Origin: Bog-950 sp046329535 | Lineage (GTDB): Bacteria; Bacteroidota; Bacteroidia; Chitinophagales; LD1 | Reading direction: 5' to 3' | DNA: 64,000 nucleotides | Assembly: GCA_046329535.1 (NCBI GenBank) | Contig: JAXLUN010000007.1 | Coordinates: forward strand, 1-64,000 | Shown here: in pieces, positions 34,455 through 42,337 of the stretch | Numbering within the stretch: position 1 is the first letter of the stretch | Layout of the letters: each line of letters starts with the position of its first letter | Position numbers and translations under genes: made by a program | The notes under the pieces: model-generated | Seen by the model: the letters and a program-made list of their open reading frames with translations, nothing else | Told to the model about the DNA's origin: nothing | Databases searched by the model: none

Positions 34455-35648
34455 GTGAAGATTCTTCAAATAACCAAGAAATTTCCATACCCGGTAAAAG
34501 ACGGTGAAGTTATTGGCATTATCAACCTCACCATTGGTTTTCACGCACTTGGTCATGAGGTTACTACACTTTCACTCAATACGAAAAAGCACTATTTCGA
34601 TCCGTCAAAACTTCCTGTATCCATTCAAAATATAGCCAAGTTTGTAGCCGTAGATATAGATACCACTTTAAATCCGATAGACGCTTTTTTGAATTTGTTT
34701 ACAACCCGTTCCTATAATATAGAGCGTTTCTACTCAAAAGAGTTTGAGAGAAAGATTGCTGAGGTGCTTTCCACTCAATCATTCGATTTAATACTGCTGG
34801 AAGGTATTTATCTGATGCGATACATTGACGTTATTCGAAAGAATACAAAGACTAAAGTGTTGCTTCGTCCGCAGAATGTTGAGTTTGTGATTTGGGAACG
34901 ATTATATGCTAGCGAAACAAATCCGCTCAAGAAGCTATATCTGAAATTGCTTGCCTCGCGCATGAAGAAGTTTGAGTTGGAGAATATCAACCTTGCCGAT
35001 ATCATAATTCCGGTAAGTGCCACTGATATGGATATTTTTCTAACACATGGCTGCAGACTACCTAATACTTCTATTCCTACAGGATATGTGTTCGATTCTC
35101 TTCCCTGCATTGGAGCAGAAGAAAATGCCGTAGCCTTTATTGGTGGAATGGACTGGATGCCAAATTACGAGGGAGTCATGTGGTTTATTGAACAGGTATG
35201 GCCTAATATATTAGCAGTCATTCCTGATGCCAAGTTTTATCTGGCCGGTAGAAACTTTCCGGAGAATGTACGAAACCTGAAAGTACACGGTCTGACTATA
35301 GTAGGTGAAGTTGAAGATGCTGTGCAGTTCATTTCGTCTAAATCAATATCCATTGTCCCTTTGTTTGCTGGTAGCGGAATGCGCGTAAAAATTGTAGAAG
35401 CAATGGCTCTCGGCCGAGCTATTGTTTCTACCAGTATAGGTGCAGAGAGTTTGGCGTATACAAACGGCAAAGACATTGTAATTGCAGATGATGCCAATGG
35501 TTTTGCCAGTTCTATTATTAGAATTCTTCAAAACAAATTGTACCGAAATGAACTGGGGTTAAATGCACAACAGTTAATTCTAAGTCGATATGACAATAGA
35601 AAAATAAGTGAATCTATTCTTGAATTCTGTAAACCCTATCTGAATTGA
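34455..35648 (+). CDS. Family 4 glycosyltransferase
   Basis: 397 residues from the GTG at 34455 (VKILQITKKFPYP is the usual GT4 opening); a GTG at 34392 would add 21 unlikely residues. It is a GT-B fold protein: an N-terminal acceptor domain with GEVIGIINLTIGFHALGHEV, then the donor domain with AFIGGMDWMPNYEG and SIVPLFAGSGMRVKIVEAMALGRAIVSTSIGAESL (the EX7E-type region). It transfers a sugar from an NDP-sugar. Its TGA overlaps the TTG start of the next gene, so the two are translationally coupled. Confidence 0.85.
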   Translation: MKILQITKKFPYPVKDGEVIGIINLTIGFHALGHEVTTLSLNTKKHYFDPSKLPVSIQNIAKFVAVDIDTTLNPIDAFLNLFTTRSYNIERFYSKEFERKIAEVLSTQSFDLILLEGIYLMRYIDVIRKNTKTKVLLRPQNVEFVIWERLYASETNPLKKLYLKLLASRMKKFELENINLADIIIPVSATDMDIFLTHGCRLPNTSIPTGYVFDSLPCIGAEENAVAFIGGMDWMPNYEGVMWFIEQVWPNILAVIPDAKFYLAGRNFPENVRNLKVHGLTIVGEVEDAVQFISSKSISIVPLFAGSGMRVKIVEAMALGRAIVSTSIGAESLAYTNGKDIVIADDANGFASSIIRILQNKLYRNELGLNAQQLILSRYDNRKISESILEFCKPYLN

Positions 35649-36829
35649 TAACACTTGGTCTGCTTCTCTTTTGGACTGCTTCGGGTTTCATGTTTCACTC
35701 GTATGTATTATATCCATTTCTACTTAGGCTATTTGCCTTGGGTAAAAGAGAAAATACATTGGTATTCGATTTTAATGACTCAAACCTGCCTGTGGTATAC
35801 GTGATTTTCTCCGTTTACAACGAGGAACGTGTAATACGTGAAAAGCTGGAGAGTATATTTAAAACTAATTACCCTGTTCACAAGTTGCAGGTTTACATCG
35901 GTTCTGATAATTCAATAGACCATACAAACGCTATTATTGATGAGTTTGCAGCTAATTACAATCAGCTTCACTTTTATAAGTTCGAAGGTAGAAATGGGAA
36001 GTCGAAAGTGATTAATAATCTGATGCAGTTTCTTACCGAAGCAAAAGCTGATGGTGTATTGATATTTACCGATGCCAATGTGATGTTTACCCCCGATACC
36101 GTTTACCACCTGGTAAAGCACTTTAAAAATGAACATATCGGACAGGTGGGAGCAAACATCTTAAACAAAGGAGTTTCTGCAGACGGAATCTCTCATCAAG
36201 AGAAAAGTTACATACAGCGAGAAAACCAACTTAAATATCTGGAAGGCCTGAATTGGGGTAGCATGATAGGCGCCTTCGGGGCTTGTTATGCGATGCGGAC
36301 AAACCTATGGGGTGACATTCCTCCCAACTATTTAATGGAGGACTTTTACTTAAGCATGAGTATACTGTCCAAAGATAAGCTGGCTATTCTTGAGAAGCAG
36401 GCAATTTGCTATGAAGATGTATCGAACGAGGTAGGAGAAGAATTTAAACGCAAAACTCGTATACAAGCAGGTAATTTTCAAAATCTGGAGGTATACTGGA
36501 AGCTACTTTTAAAACTAAATGCAGTAGCTTTTTGTTTCTTCTCTCATAAAGTTATCCGTTGGTTCGGCCCATTGTTTATCCTGATGGCTTATTTAGGAAA
36601 TCTGCTCTTGATTCATCATCCGTTCTATTTCATAACCTATTTATTGCAGAACATTTTGCTGATTTCACCTGTTATCGACCAGTTGTTGAAGCGAATAAAT
36701 GTGAACATCCGCCTACTTCGCTTTGCATCCTATTTCATAATGATGAATATTGCACTCGTTAAAGGTTTTCTAATGTATAGACAGGGAGTAAAAACCAGTG
36801 TCTGGAGCCCAACGAAGAGAAATATTTGA
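35645..36829 (+). CDS. Membrane-bound family 2 glycosyltransferase
   Basis: 394 residues from TTG 35645, overlapping the previous stop by 4 bp (an ATG at 35690 is the alternative). An N-terminal membrane helix precedes the GT-A core with VIFSVYNEERVIREKLESI, YIGSDNSIDHT and IFTDANVMF. A QxxRW-like region is replaced by KRKTRIQAGNFQN. Two or three C-terminal membrane helices (about 300-375) follow. It resembles processive or polymer-building GT2 enzymes of the BcsA/HAS superfamily. The product is unknown. Confidence 0.8.
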   Translation: MITLGLLLFWTASGFMFHSYVLYPFLLRLFALGKRENTLVFDFNDSNLPVVYVIFSVYNEERVIREKLESIFKTNYPVHKLQVYIGSDNSIDHTNAIIDEFAANYNQLHFYKFEGRNGKSKVINNLMQFLTEAKADGVLIFTDANVMFTPDTVYHLVKHFKNEHIGQVGANILNKGVSADGISHQEKSYIQRENQLKYLEGLNWGSMIGAFGACYAMRTNLWGDIPPNYLMEDFYLSMSILSKDKLAILEKQAICYEDVSNEVGEEFKRKTRIQAGNFQNLEVYWKLLLKLNAVAFCFFSHKVIRWFGPLFILMAYLGNLLLIHHPFYFITYLLQNILLISPVIDQLLKRINVNIRLLRFASYFIMMNIALVKGFLMYRQGVKTSVWSPTKRNI

Positions 36830-36880
36830 ATACCTAAACATCTGCAATAATTAAACAAAGAATGATTAACTCAGAAAAAG

Positions 36881-38155
36881 ATGAAACTAAATACAATACC
36901 TCAAGCAATTGATGACATAAGAAAAGGCAAATTGATTATAGTAGTTGATGATGAAGACCGTGAGAATGAAGGAGACTTTGTAACTGCAGCCCGAAACGTA
37001 ACACCTGAGATTATCAACTTTATGGCAACCGTTGGCCGTGGGTTGATTTGTATGCCGATGAGTGAAGAACTTTGCGAAAAATTTGATCTTCAGATGATGG
37101 TACAGCGAAACTCGGCTAATCATGAAACAGCCTTTACTGTATCTATCGATTTACTTGGTCATGGATGTACTACAGGAATTTCAGCCAGTGACCGAGCGAA
37201 AACCATTCAACACCTCTTACACAGAGATGCCAAAGCCGAGGACTTTGCCCGACCAGGTCATATTTTCCCATTGAAGGCTAAAAAGGGTGGCGTACTTCGT
37301 AGAACTGGCCATACGGAGGCAACTATTGATTTATCACGTATGGCTGGCTTTGAGGAAGCGGGTGTTTTGGTAGAGGTAATGAATCCGGATGGCACAATGG
37401 CTCGTCTGCCTGAGTTAATGAAAATTGCCCAAAAACATAAACTCAAGATTATCTCTATAAAAGATTTGATAGAATATCGAATGAAACATGATAGTCTGAT
37501 TAAACGAGAAGTAGAAGTTAATCTACCGTCCAAATACGGCCAGTTTAAGGTACGTGCCTATTCTCAGGTAGGAGGCAGTGAGCCACATCTGGCAATTATT
37601 AAGGGAACATGGAAGAAAAATGAACCTGTATTGGTTCGTGTTCATTCCAGTTGCCTTACAGGAGATATACTAGGCTCTCTGCGATGTGACTGTGGAGATC
37701 AGCTTTCAACTGCTCTTCAAACAATTGAGAAACATGGAAAAGGAGTAGTGTTATATATGCAACAGGAAGGTAGGGGAATTGGCTTGTTAAACAAATTGAA
37801 GGCATATCAATTGCAGGAAGAAGGTTATGATACTTACGAGGCTAATACAATGCTTGGTTTGCCAATGGACGCTCGTGATTATGGCGTAGGCGCTCAAATT
37901 TTAAATGATCTTGGCATCACTAAAATGAAATTAATGACCAACAACCCCAAAAAGCGTGTGGGCCTGATTGGTTACGGTTTGGAAATAGTTGATAATGTGC
38001 CTGTAGAAATTACCCCCAACATACATAACCAGAAATATCTGGAGGCTAAACGCGATAAGGCCGGACATGAGATACTGAAACCAAAGAAAAATGATGTGAC
38101 TAAAAAGAAGGTTGCAACAAAGTTGGTTAAGAAAAAGGCCGTTAAAAAGAAATGA
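36881..38155 (+). CDS. ribBA: Bifunctional DHBP synthase / GTP cyclohydrolase II
   Basis: 424 residues. The first half is 3,4-dihydroxy-2-butanone-4-phosphate synthase (VVDDEDRENEGDF, then GHTEATIDLSRMAG). The second half is GTP cyclohydrolase II with the three zinc cysteines in SSCLTGDILGSLRCDCGDQ and the catalytic MQQEGRGIGL. Together they make both precursors of riboflavin in the cytoplasm. Unusually, the protein ends in a strongly basic tail (about the last 27 residues, mostly Lys with Val/Thr/Ala), absent from most homologues I know. A convergent terminator follows. Confidence 0.96.
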   Translation: MKLNTIPQAIDDIRKGKLIIVVDDEDRENEGDFVTAARNVTPEIINFMATVGRGLICMPMSEELCEKFDLQMMVQRNSANHETAFTVSIDLLGHGCTTGISASDRAKTIQHLLHRDAKAEDFARPGHIFPLKAKKGGVLRRTGHTEATIDLSRMAGFEEAGVLVEVMNPDGTMARLPELMKIAQKHKLKIISIKDLIEYRMKHDSLIKREVEVNLPSKYGQFKVRAYSQVGGSEPHLAIIKGTWKKNEPVLVRVHSSCLTGDILGSLRCDCGDQLSTALQTIEKHGKGVVLYMQQEGRGIGLLNKLKAYQLQEEGYDTYEANTMLGLPMDARDYGVGAQILNDLGITKMKLMTNNPKKRVGLIGYGLEIVDNVPVEITPNIHNQKYLEAKRDKAGHEILKPKKNDVTKKKVATKLVKKKAVKKK

Positions 38156-38180
38156 GACTTTAGTTGATATTACAAAATCA

Positions 38181-38210
38181 ATAAAGCCATCTTCTAAGAG
38201 ATGGCTTTAT
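38181..38210. terminator. Bidirectional terminator between ribBA and the phosphohexomutase gene
   Basis: ATAAAGCCATCT (38181-38192) and its exact complement (38199-38210) flank a 6-nt loop, with A- and T-rich ends on both sides. Confidence 0.85.
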
Positions 38211-38230
38211 AATTTATCGTGCTAAGCAGA

Positions 38231-39616
38231 TTACTTTTTAGAGAAGGTTCTCAAATCGTTCATAATTTGGTTAGCAATATTGTCGGCTGTGGTTTCGCTG
38301 TTGCTTTCACTGTAAATACGAATGATAGGTTCGGTGTTTGACCTGCGCAAATGAACCCACTCATCCTCAAAATCAATCTTCACTCCATCAATAGTATTAA
38401 CAGGATATTTGCGATACTTCTTTTCTATCTCTTCAAACAATAAATCGATATTGGCCGAAAGATCTAAATCAATCTTCTTTTTAGCCATGTAATAATTGGG
38501 ATAGGTTGAACGTAGTAATGAGATTGTTTTACCAAACTTTGCCAAATGTGACAGGAAAAGAGCAATGCCAACCATAGCATCACGACCATAGTGCAAATCC
38601 GGATATATGATTCCACCGTTACCTTCACCACCGATCACAGCTTTAACTTCTTTCATCTTCTCCACCACGTTCACCTCGCCTACGGCTGAAGCAAAATACT
38701 CACCACCTGCTTTTTTAGTAACATCGCTTAATGCCCGCGTACTGCTTAAATTAGAAACCGTATTACCTTTCTTATTCTTTAACACATAGTCGGCAACTGC
38801 TACGAGAGTATATTCCTCGCCAAACATATTTCCGTCTTCGCAAACCAAAGCTAAACGGTCAACGTCAGGATCTACAGAGATTCCCAAGTCAGCACCAATC
38901 TTCTTAACTGTAACAGAAAGCTCATTTAAATTTTCTGGTAGTGGCTCCGGGTTGTGCGGAAACTGCCCGTTTGGTTCGCAATAAAGTTCTGTCACCTGCT
39001 CTACCCCCAGTGCTTTCAATAGCTTAGGGAGGGCAATACCTCCGGTACTATTGACACAGTCAATAACTACTTTAAAATTTCGAGCCTTGATGGATTCAAC
39101 ATCTACCAACTTGAGTTTCAGAATCTTTTCTATGTGCCTGTCAATGTAAGTATTATCAGTTGTGTAGGAACCGATTGAGGTGACCTCTTCAAATTCAGTT
39201 ACTTTATCCTCGGCAATACGCAGAATCTCCTCTCCTGCTTTGGCGGAAATAAACTCCCCATGACTATTGAGCAATTTAAGAGCATTCCATTGTTTGGGAT
39301 TATGAGATGCTGTAATGATGATACCTCCACCTGCCTTTTCTTCATGTACGGCTATCTCAACGGTGGGAGTAGTACTTAAGCCCAAATCTACAACGTCCAT
39401 ACCAATACTTTGCAAAGCGCCCACTACGATATGATTTACCATCTCTCCGCTTATGCGAGCATCGCGGCCTACAACAATCTTACGATTGCCTTCATTATTC
39501 TTTATCCACTCTCCGAAGGCCAGTGTAAATTTGAGGATATCTACGGGAGTTAAATTCGCTCCGGGGAAACCACCAATAGTTCCTCGAATACCGGATATAG
39601 ATTTTATTAGTGACAA
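38231..39616 (-). CDS. glmM: Phosphoglucosamine mutase / phosphohexomutase
   Basis: 461 residues of the alpha-D-phosphohexomutase family. The phosphoserine loop is ITASHNPKQWNALK (about 100-113), the Mg site DPDVDRLAL, the sugar loop GEGNGGIIY and the phosphate-binding loop RRSNTEPIIRIYSES. The Bacteroidota version is usually called GlmM and makes glucosamine-1-phosphate for peptidoglycan and LPS; a phosphomannomutase role cannot be excluded by sequence alone. A perfect TACATTTG promoter element lies 30 bp upstream. Confidence 0.88.
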   Translation of the reverse strand: MSLIKSISGIRGTIGGFPGANLTPVDILKFTLAFGEWIKNNEGNRKIVVGRDARISGEMVNHIVVGALQSIGMDVVDLGLSTTPTVEIAVHEEKAGGGIIITASHNPKQWNALKLLNSHGEFISAKAGEEILRIAEDKVTEFEEVTSIGSYTTDNTYIDRHIEKILKLKLVDVESIKARNFKVVIDCVNSTGGIALPKLLKALGVEQVTELYCEPNGQFPHNPEPLPENLNELSVTVKKIGADLGISVDPDVDRLALVCEDGNMFGEEYTLVAVADYVLKNKKGNTVSNLSSTRALSDVTKKAGGEYFASAVGEVNVVEKMKEVKAVIGGEGNGGIIYPDLHYGRDAMVGIALFLSHLAKFGKTISLLRSTYPNYYMAKKKIDLDLSANIDLLFEEIEKKYRKYPVNTIDGVKIDFEDEWVHLRRSNTEPIIRIYSESNSETTADNIANQIMNDLRTFSKK

Positions 39617-39645
39617 AGCTTCAGCGTTTTATTTTTAGGGAGCGC

Positions 39646-39653
39646 AAATGTAT
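39646..39653 (-). promoter_or_regulatory. -7 promoter element of glmM
   Basis: The minus strand reads TACATTTG, a perfect TAnnTTTG, 30 bp upstream of the ATG at 39616. Confidence 0.6.
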
Positions 39654-39898
39654 CAAAATAGCTAGCCTATAAAAGCCGAAAGATTGAGTATTTATTCACA
39701 TTAATCTACAATATCCATTAATTATTACAGAGATTAGGTAGAAAACTACTTTTCAATTTTGCTATAGAATGGATATCAGCACTTAGTATCTGTATAAAGT
39801 AGATTATCTTACATTAGATCAAATTCCTGCAGAAAAAGGGGGGCATTGATATTACTTTACTGAAACTATGCTTGCTAAAACAATCATCATAAGCTATC

Positions 39899-40141
39899 AT
39901 GAATAAATCTCAAAAAAACAATCCTCTTCATGGCATCACATTGGAGCAGATATTAAAATACTTGGTAGATAAGTACGGATGGGAATTAATGGGTGCCCGT
40001 ATCAATATAAGATGTTTTAACTTTGACCCAAGTATCAAATCAAGTCTCAAGTTTCTCCGAAAAAACCCTTGGGCCCGGGCGCAGGTAGAGAAATTATATC
40101 TGGAAAGCATTCTTGAGTATAACTGCCGTAAATCTACCTGA
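39899..40141 (+). CDS. VF530-family small DNA-binding protein (DUF2132)
   Basis: 80 residues. The sequence NNPLHGITLEQILKYLVDKYGWELMG...RCFNFDPSIKSSLKFLRKNPWAR matches the DUF2132/VF530 family over its whole length. A solved member is known as a small basic helical DNA-binding protein. It is a single gene with its own leader; the frame is free of anomalies. The cellular role is unknown. Confidence 0.92.
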   Translation: MNKSQKNNPLHGITLEQILKYLVDKYGWELMGARINIRCFNFDPSIKSSLKFLRKNPWARAQVEKLYLESILEYNCRKST

Positions 40142-40260
40142 CGCTTAACCATATACTTTTTTAGTCTTAAGTTTTGATTTTAAACTTTTTAAAAGTTTAA
40201 TAGTTTTACATAAGTTCTTTGATAGTCCACATTTAGCATTTAATGCTGAATTAATGATAT

Positions 40261-40459
40261 GCTCACACAGACCGATGCGTTAGTTAGATAATTTTTACAG
40301 AACCGGGCTTAAGTTGTAACGTCAATGGCGGGTCGCACTTCGAAGTAATTCGGGGCTTCGTCCACAAAACAAGTTAACAGCGAATTACAGCGATGTTACT
40401 AAGCCCAAATCCTGGCTTAAGGTAACTTAACGTCAGAATCTGTGTGGGCTTTTTTATTT
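40261..40459 (+). ncRNA. Candidate structured RNA of about 190 nt (6S-like architecture) with its own terminator
   Basis: The 405-bp gap between the VF530 gene and tsaE holds nested pairings: GCTCACACAGA (40261-40271) with TCTGTGTGGGC (40439-40449, one wobble); CGTTAGTT (40278-40285) with 40424-40432; GGGCTTA (40305-40311) with TAAGCCC (40400-40406); GTAAC (40316-40320) with GTTAC (40395-40399); and GTAATTCG (40345-40352) with CGAATTAC (40381-40388). The closing stem is followed by TTTTTT. A long rod with bulges and a closed 5'/3' stem is how 6S RNA looks, but I did not recognise specific 6S sequence. It could also be a long leader that ends by termination. Confidence 0.5.
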
Positions 40460-40498
40460 AGAACAAGCCTTCTTTAATCCATCAATACCGCAATATTT

Positions 40499-40506
40499 TA
40501 CATTTG
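40499..40506 (+). promoter_or_regulatory. -7 promoter element of tsaE
   Basis: TACATTTG, a perfect TAnnTTTG, about 40 bp before the tsaE ATG and after the T-run that ends the candidate RNA. Confidence 0.55.
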
Positions 40507-40546
40507 CTATCTCTGGATTCTAAATCCATTCAGTATCTCAATTGTT

Positions 40547-40981
40547 ATGAAAAAATTAGAAATTGAAATGACGGATGCCAGCCAGATTGAGTGGGTTGCT
40601 GAAAGAATTCTGTCATTTGCTGCCGGTAAAAAAATATTTGCGTTTTACGCTCCGATGGGGACTGGCAAAACCACCCTCATAAAAGAAATCTGTGCCACAT
40701 TGGGCTCGAAAGATAAATTTAGTAGCCCTACTTATAGTATTGTGAACGAATATCAGTTATCCGTTTCACCACAAGCGAAAATTTACCATCTTGATCTATA
40801 TCGTTTAAAGAATATTGATGAGGCATTGGCTGCTGGGGTGGAAGAATATCTGGAAAGTGGTCAATATTGTTTCATTGAATGGCCTCAGATAATTGAATCC
40901 TTGCTACCAGAGAATGTGGTGAATATTACCATCGCTAGCGATGGTAATATTCGAAATGTATCTATCTTTATCGGGCAATGA
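40547..40981 (+). CDS. tsaE: tRNA threonylcarbamoyladenosine biosynthesis ATPase TsaE
   Basis: 144 residues. The P-loop is PMGTGKTTLIKEIC (about 36-49) and FSSPTYSIVNEY (switch) and LDLYRL follow, as in TsaE/YjeE. It is the ATPase that cycles the TsaBD complex in t6A37 tRNA modification. A perfect 32-bp palindrome (40921-40952) lies within the coding sequence for the last about 20 residues. The alanine dehydrogenase gene follows after 9 bp, so the two are probably co-transcribed. Confidence 0.93.
   Translation: MKKLEIEMTDASQIEWVAERILSFAAGKKIFAFYAPMGTGKTTLIKEICATLGSKDKFSSPTYSIVNEYQLSVSPQAKIYHLDLYRLKNIDEALAAGVEEYLESGQYCFIEWPQIIESLLPENVVNITIASDGNIRNVSIFIGQ
40921..40952. repeat. Perfect 32-bp palindrome inside tsaE
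   Basis: GAATATTACCATCGCT is directly followed by its exact reverse complement without spacer. In frame it encodes part of the last TsaE beta strands (NITIASDGNI). It could fold as a strong RNA hairpin or a DNA cruciform. Confidence 0.9.
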
Positions 40982-40990
40982 AATAATGGT

Positions 40991-42214
40991 ATGAGCGAAA
41001 AGAAAAAAGATTTTGAGGGTATAGTAAGTAAACTAGGTCTGCAGCCTTTAGAACAACCCACTATGGTTGCTAACCGAAAAGCCAAGTTATTTATTGGTAT
41101 ACCTAAAGAACGAAGCTTCCAGGAACATAGAATAGGCCTTACTCCAGAGTCAGTTCAAACTTTGGTTGCTAATGGTTACCGTATACTTATTGAGCGAGGT
41201 GCCGGACTCGATTCGCATTTTGCAGATGCAGATTACAGTGAGGCAGGTGCTGAAATTACCGACAATGTAGAAGAAGTATTCAAAGCAGATGTGGTCATTA
41301 AGATTGCACCACCTCAACTTAATGAGATAGAGATGATGCAAACCGGGCAAACCCTTATCTCTCCTATTCATCTTCCTACGTTGAAAAAGGAATACATCCA
41401 GTTACTGATGAAGAAAAAAGTAACTGCTTTGGCATTCGAATACACAAATGATGAAGCCAAACGGTTTCCATTCGTTAGAGCCATGAGTGAAATTGCAGGC
41501 AACAGCGTGATTCTGTTAGCTGCTGAGTTTTTAAGTAATACCAATGAAGGAAAAGGAATACTACTAGGTGGAATTTCGGGAGTTCCCCCGGCAAAAGTAG
41601 TGATACTGGGTGCGGGAGTAGTGGGGGCTTTTGCCGCCCGAGCTGCTATTGGTCTAGGTGCAGTGGTTTCTGTTTTCGACAATAACGTTTATAAACTTCA
41701 ACGTTTGCAGGAAAAAATAGGTGCTCGTGTGTTCACCTCAACAATATCCCCTGCTATATTGGCCCAGGAACTTCAAACAGCTGATGTGGCTATTGGCGCC
41801 ATTCATTCCAAACAGGGCAGAACACCTGTAATTGTTACCGAAGAAATGGTGAGTAAAATGAAACCCGGTAGTGTTTTGATTGATGTTAGTATAGATCAAG
41901 GCGGATGCTTTGAAACTTCTGAGATAACCTCTCATGCAGAACCAACTTTCAAAAAATATGAAGTGATGCATTATTGTGTACCTAACATCCCATCAAGGGT
42001 TTCAAGAACAGCTTCGTATGCCTTTTCCAATATACTTACACCTATTTTAATTCGCTGCGGAGAATTATGCGGTATCAAGAATCTGATATACGAAGATGGA
42101 GGTATCCGGAACGGAATCTACCTATACAATGGCAACCTAACCAACGAGCACCTCAGCACATTGTTCGGAATTAAGAGCAGTAATCTGGATTTGTTATTCG
42201 CCACTAATCTGTAA
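40991..42214 (+). CDS. ald: Alanine dehydrogenase
   Basis: 407 residues. The opening IGIPKERSFQEHRIGLTPESV is typical of the alanine dehydrogenase/transhydrogenase alpha family. The NAD-binding Rossmann motif is VVILGAGVVGAFAARAAIGLGA, and CVPNIPSRVSRTAS is the family C-terminal signature. It interconverts L-alanine and pyruvate with NAD in the cytoplasm. It is somewhat longer than typical Ald (about 370) because of a 30-residue N-terminal extension, common in Bacteroidota. It directly follows tsaE. Confidence 0.87.
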   Translation: MSEKKKDFEGIVSKLGLQPLEQPTMVANRKAKLFIGIPKERSFQEHRIGLTPESVQTLVANGYRILIERGAGLDSHFADADYSEAGAEITDNVEEVFKADVVIKIAPPQLNEIEMMQTGQTLISPIHLPTLKKEYIQLLMKKKVTALAFEYTNDEAKRFPFVRAMSEIAGNSVILLAAEFLSNTNEGKGILLGGISGVPPAKVVILGAGVVGAFAARAAIGLGAVVSVFDNNVYKLQRLQEKIGARVFTSTISPAILAQELQTADVAIGAIHSKQGRTPVIVTEEMVSKMKPGSVLIDVSIDQGGCFETSEITSHAEPTFKKYEVMHYCVPNIPSRVSRTASYAFSNILTPILIRCGELCGIKNLIYEDGGIRNGIYLYNGNLTNEHLSTLFGIKSSNLDLLFATNL

Positions 42215-42337
42215 TTCAACTTTCTTATTTCATTTGTAGCATGAAGAGGAATTGTTCAGCTAAATAAATACTCCTTTGTTTAAGGAGCAGAAAGAGTATT
42301 TTCCAAACACAGAACATCAAATAAATCTTAACTGAAG

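Noticed and set aside
42215..42337. CTCCTT/AAGGAG hairpin between ald and the SBBP gene as terminator
   Set aside because: Only 6 bp with no T-run; it overlaps a possible -33/-7 pair for the SBBP gene, so assignment is unclear.
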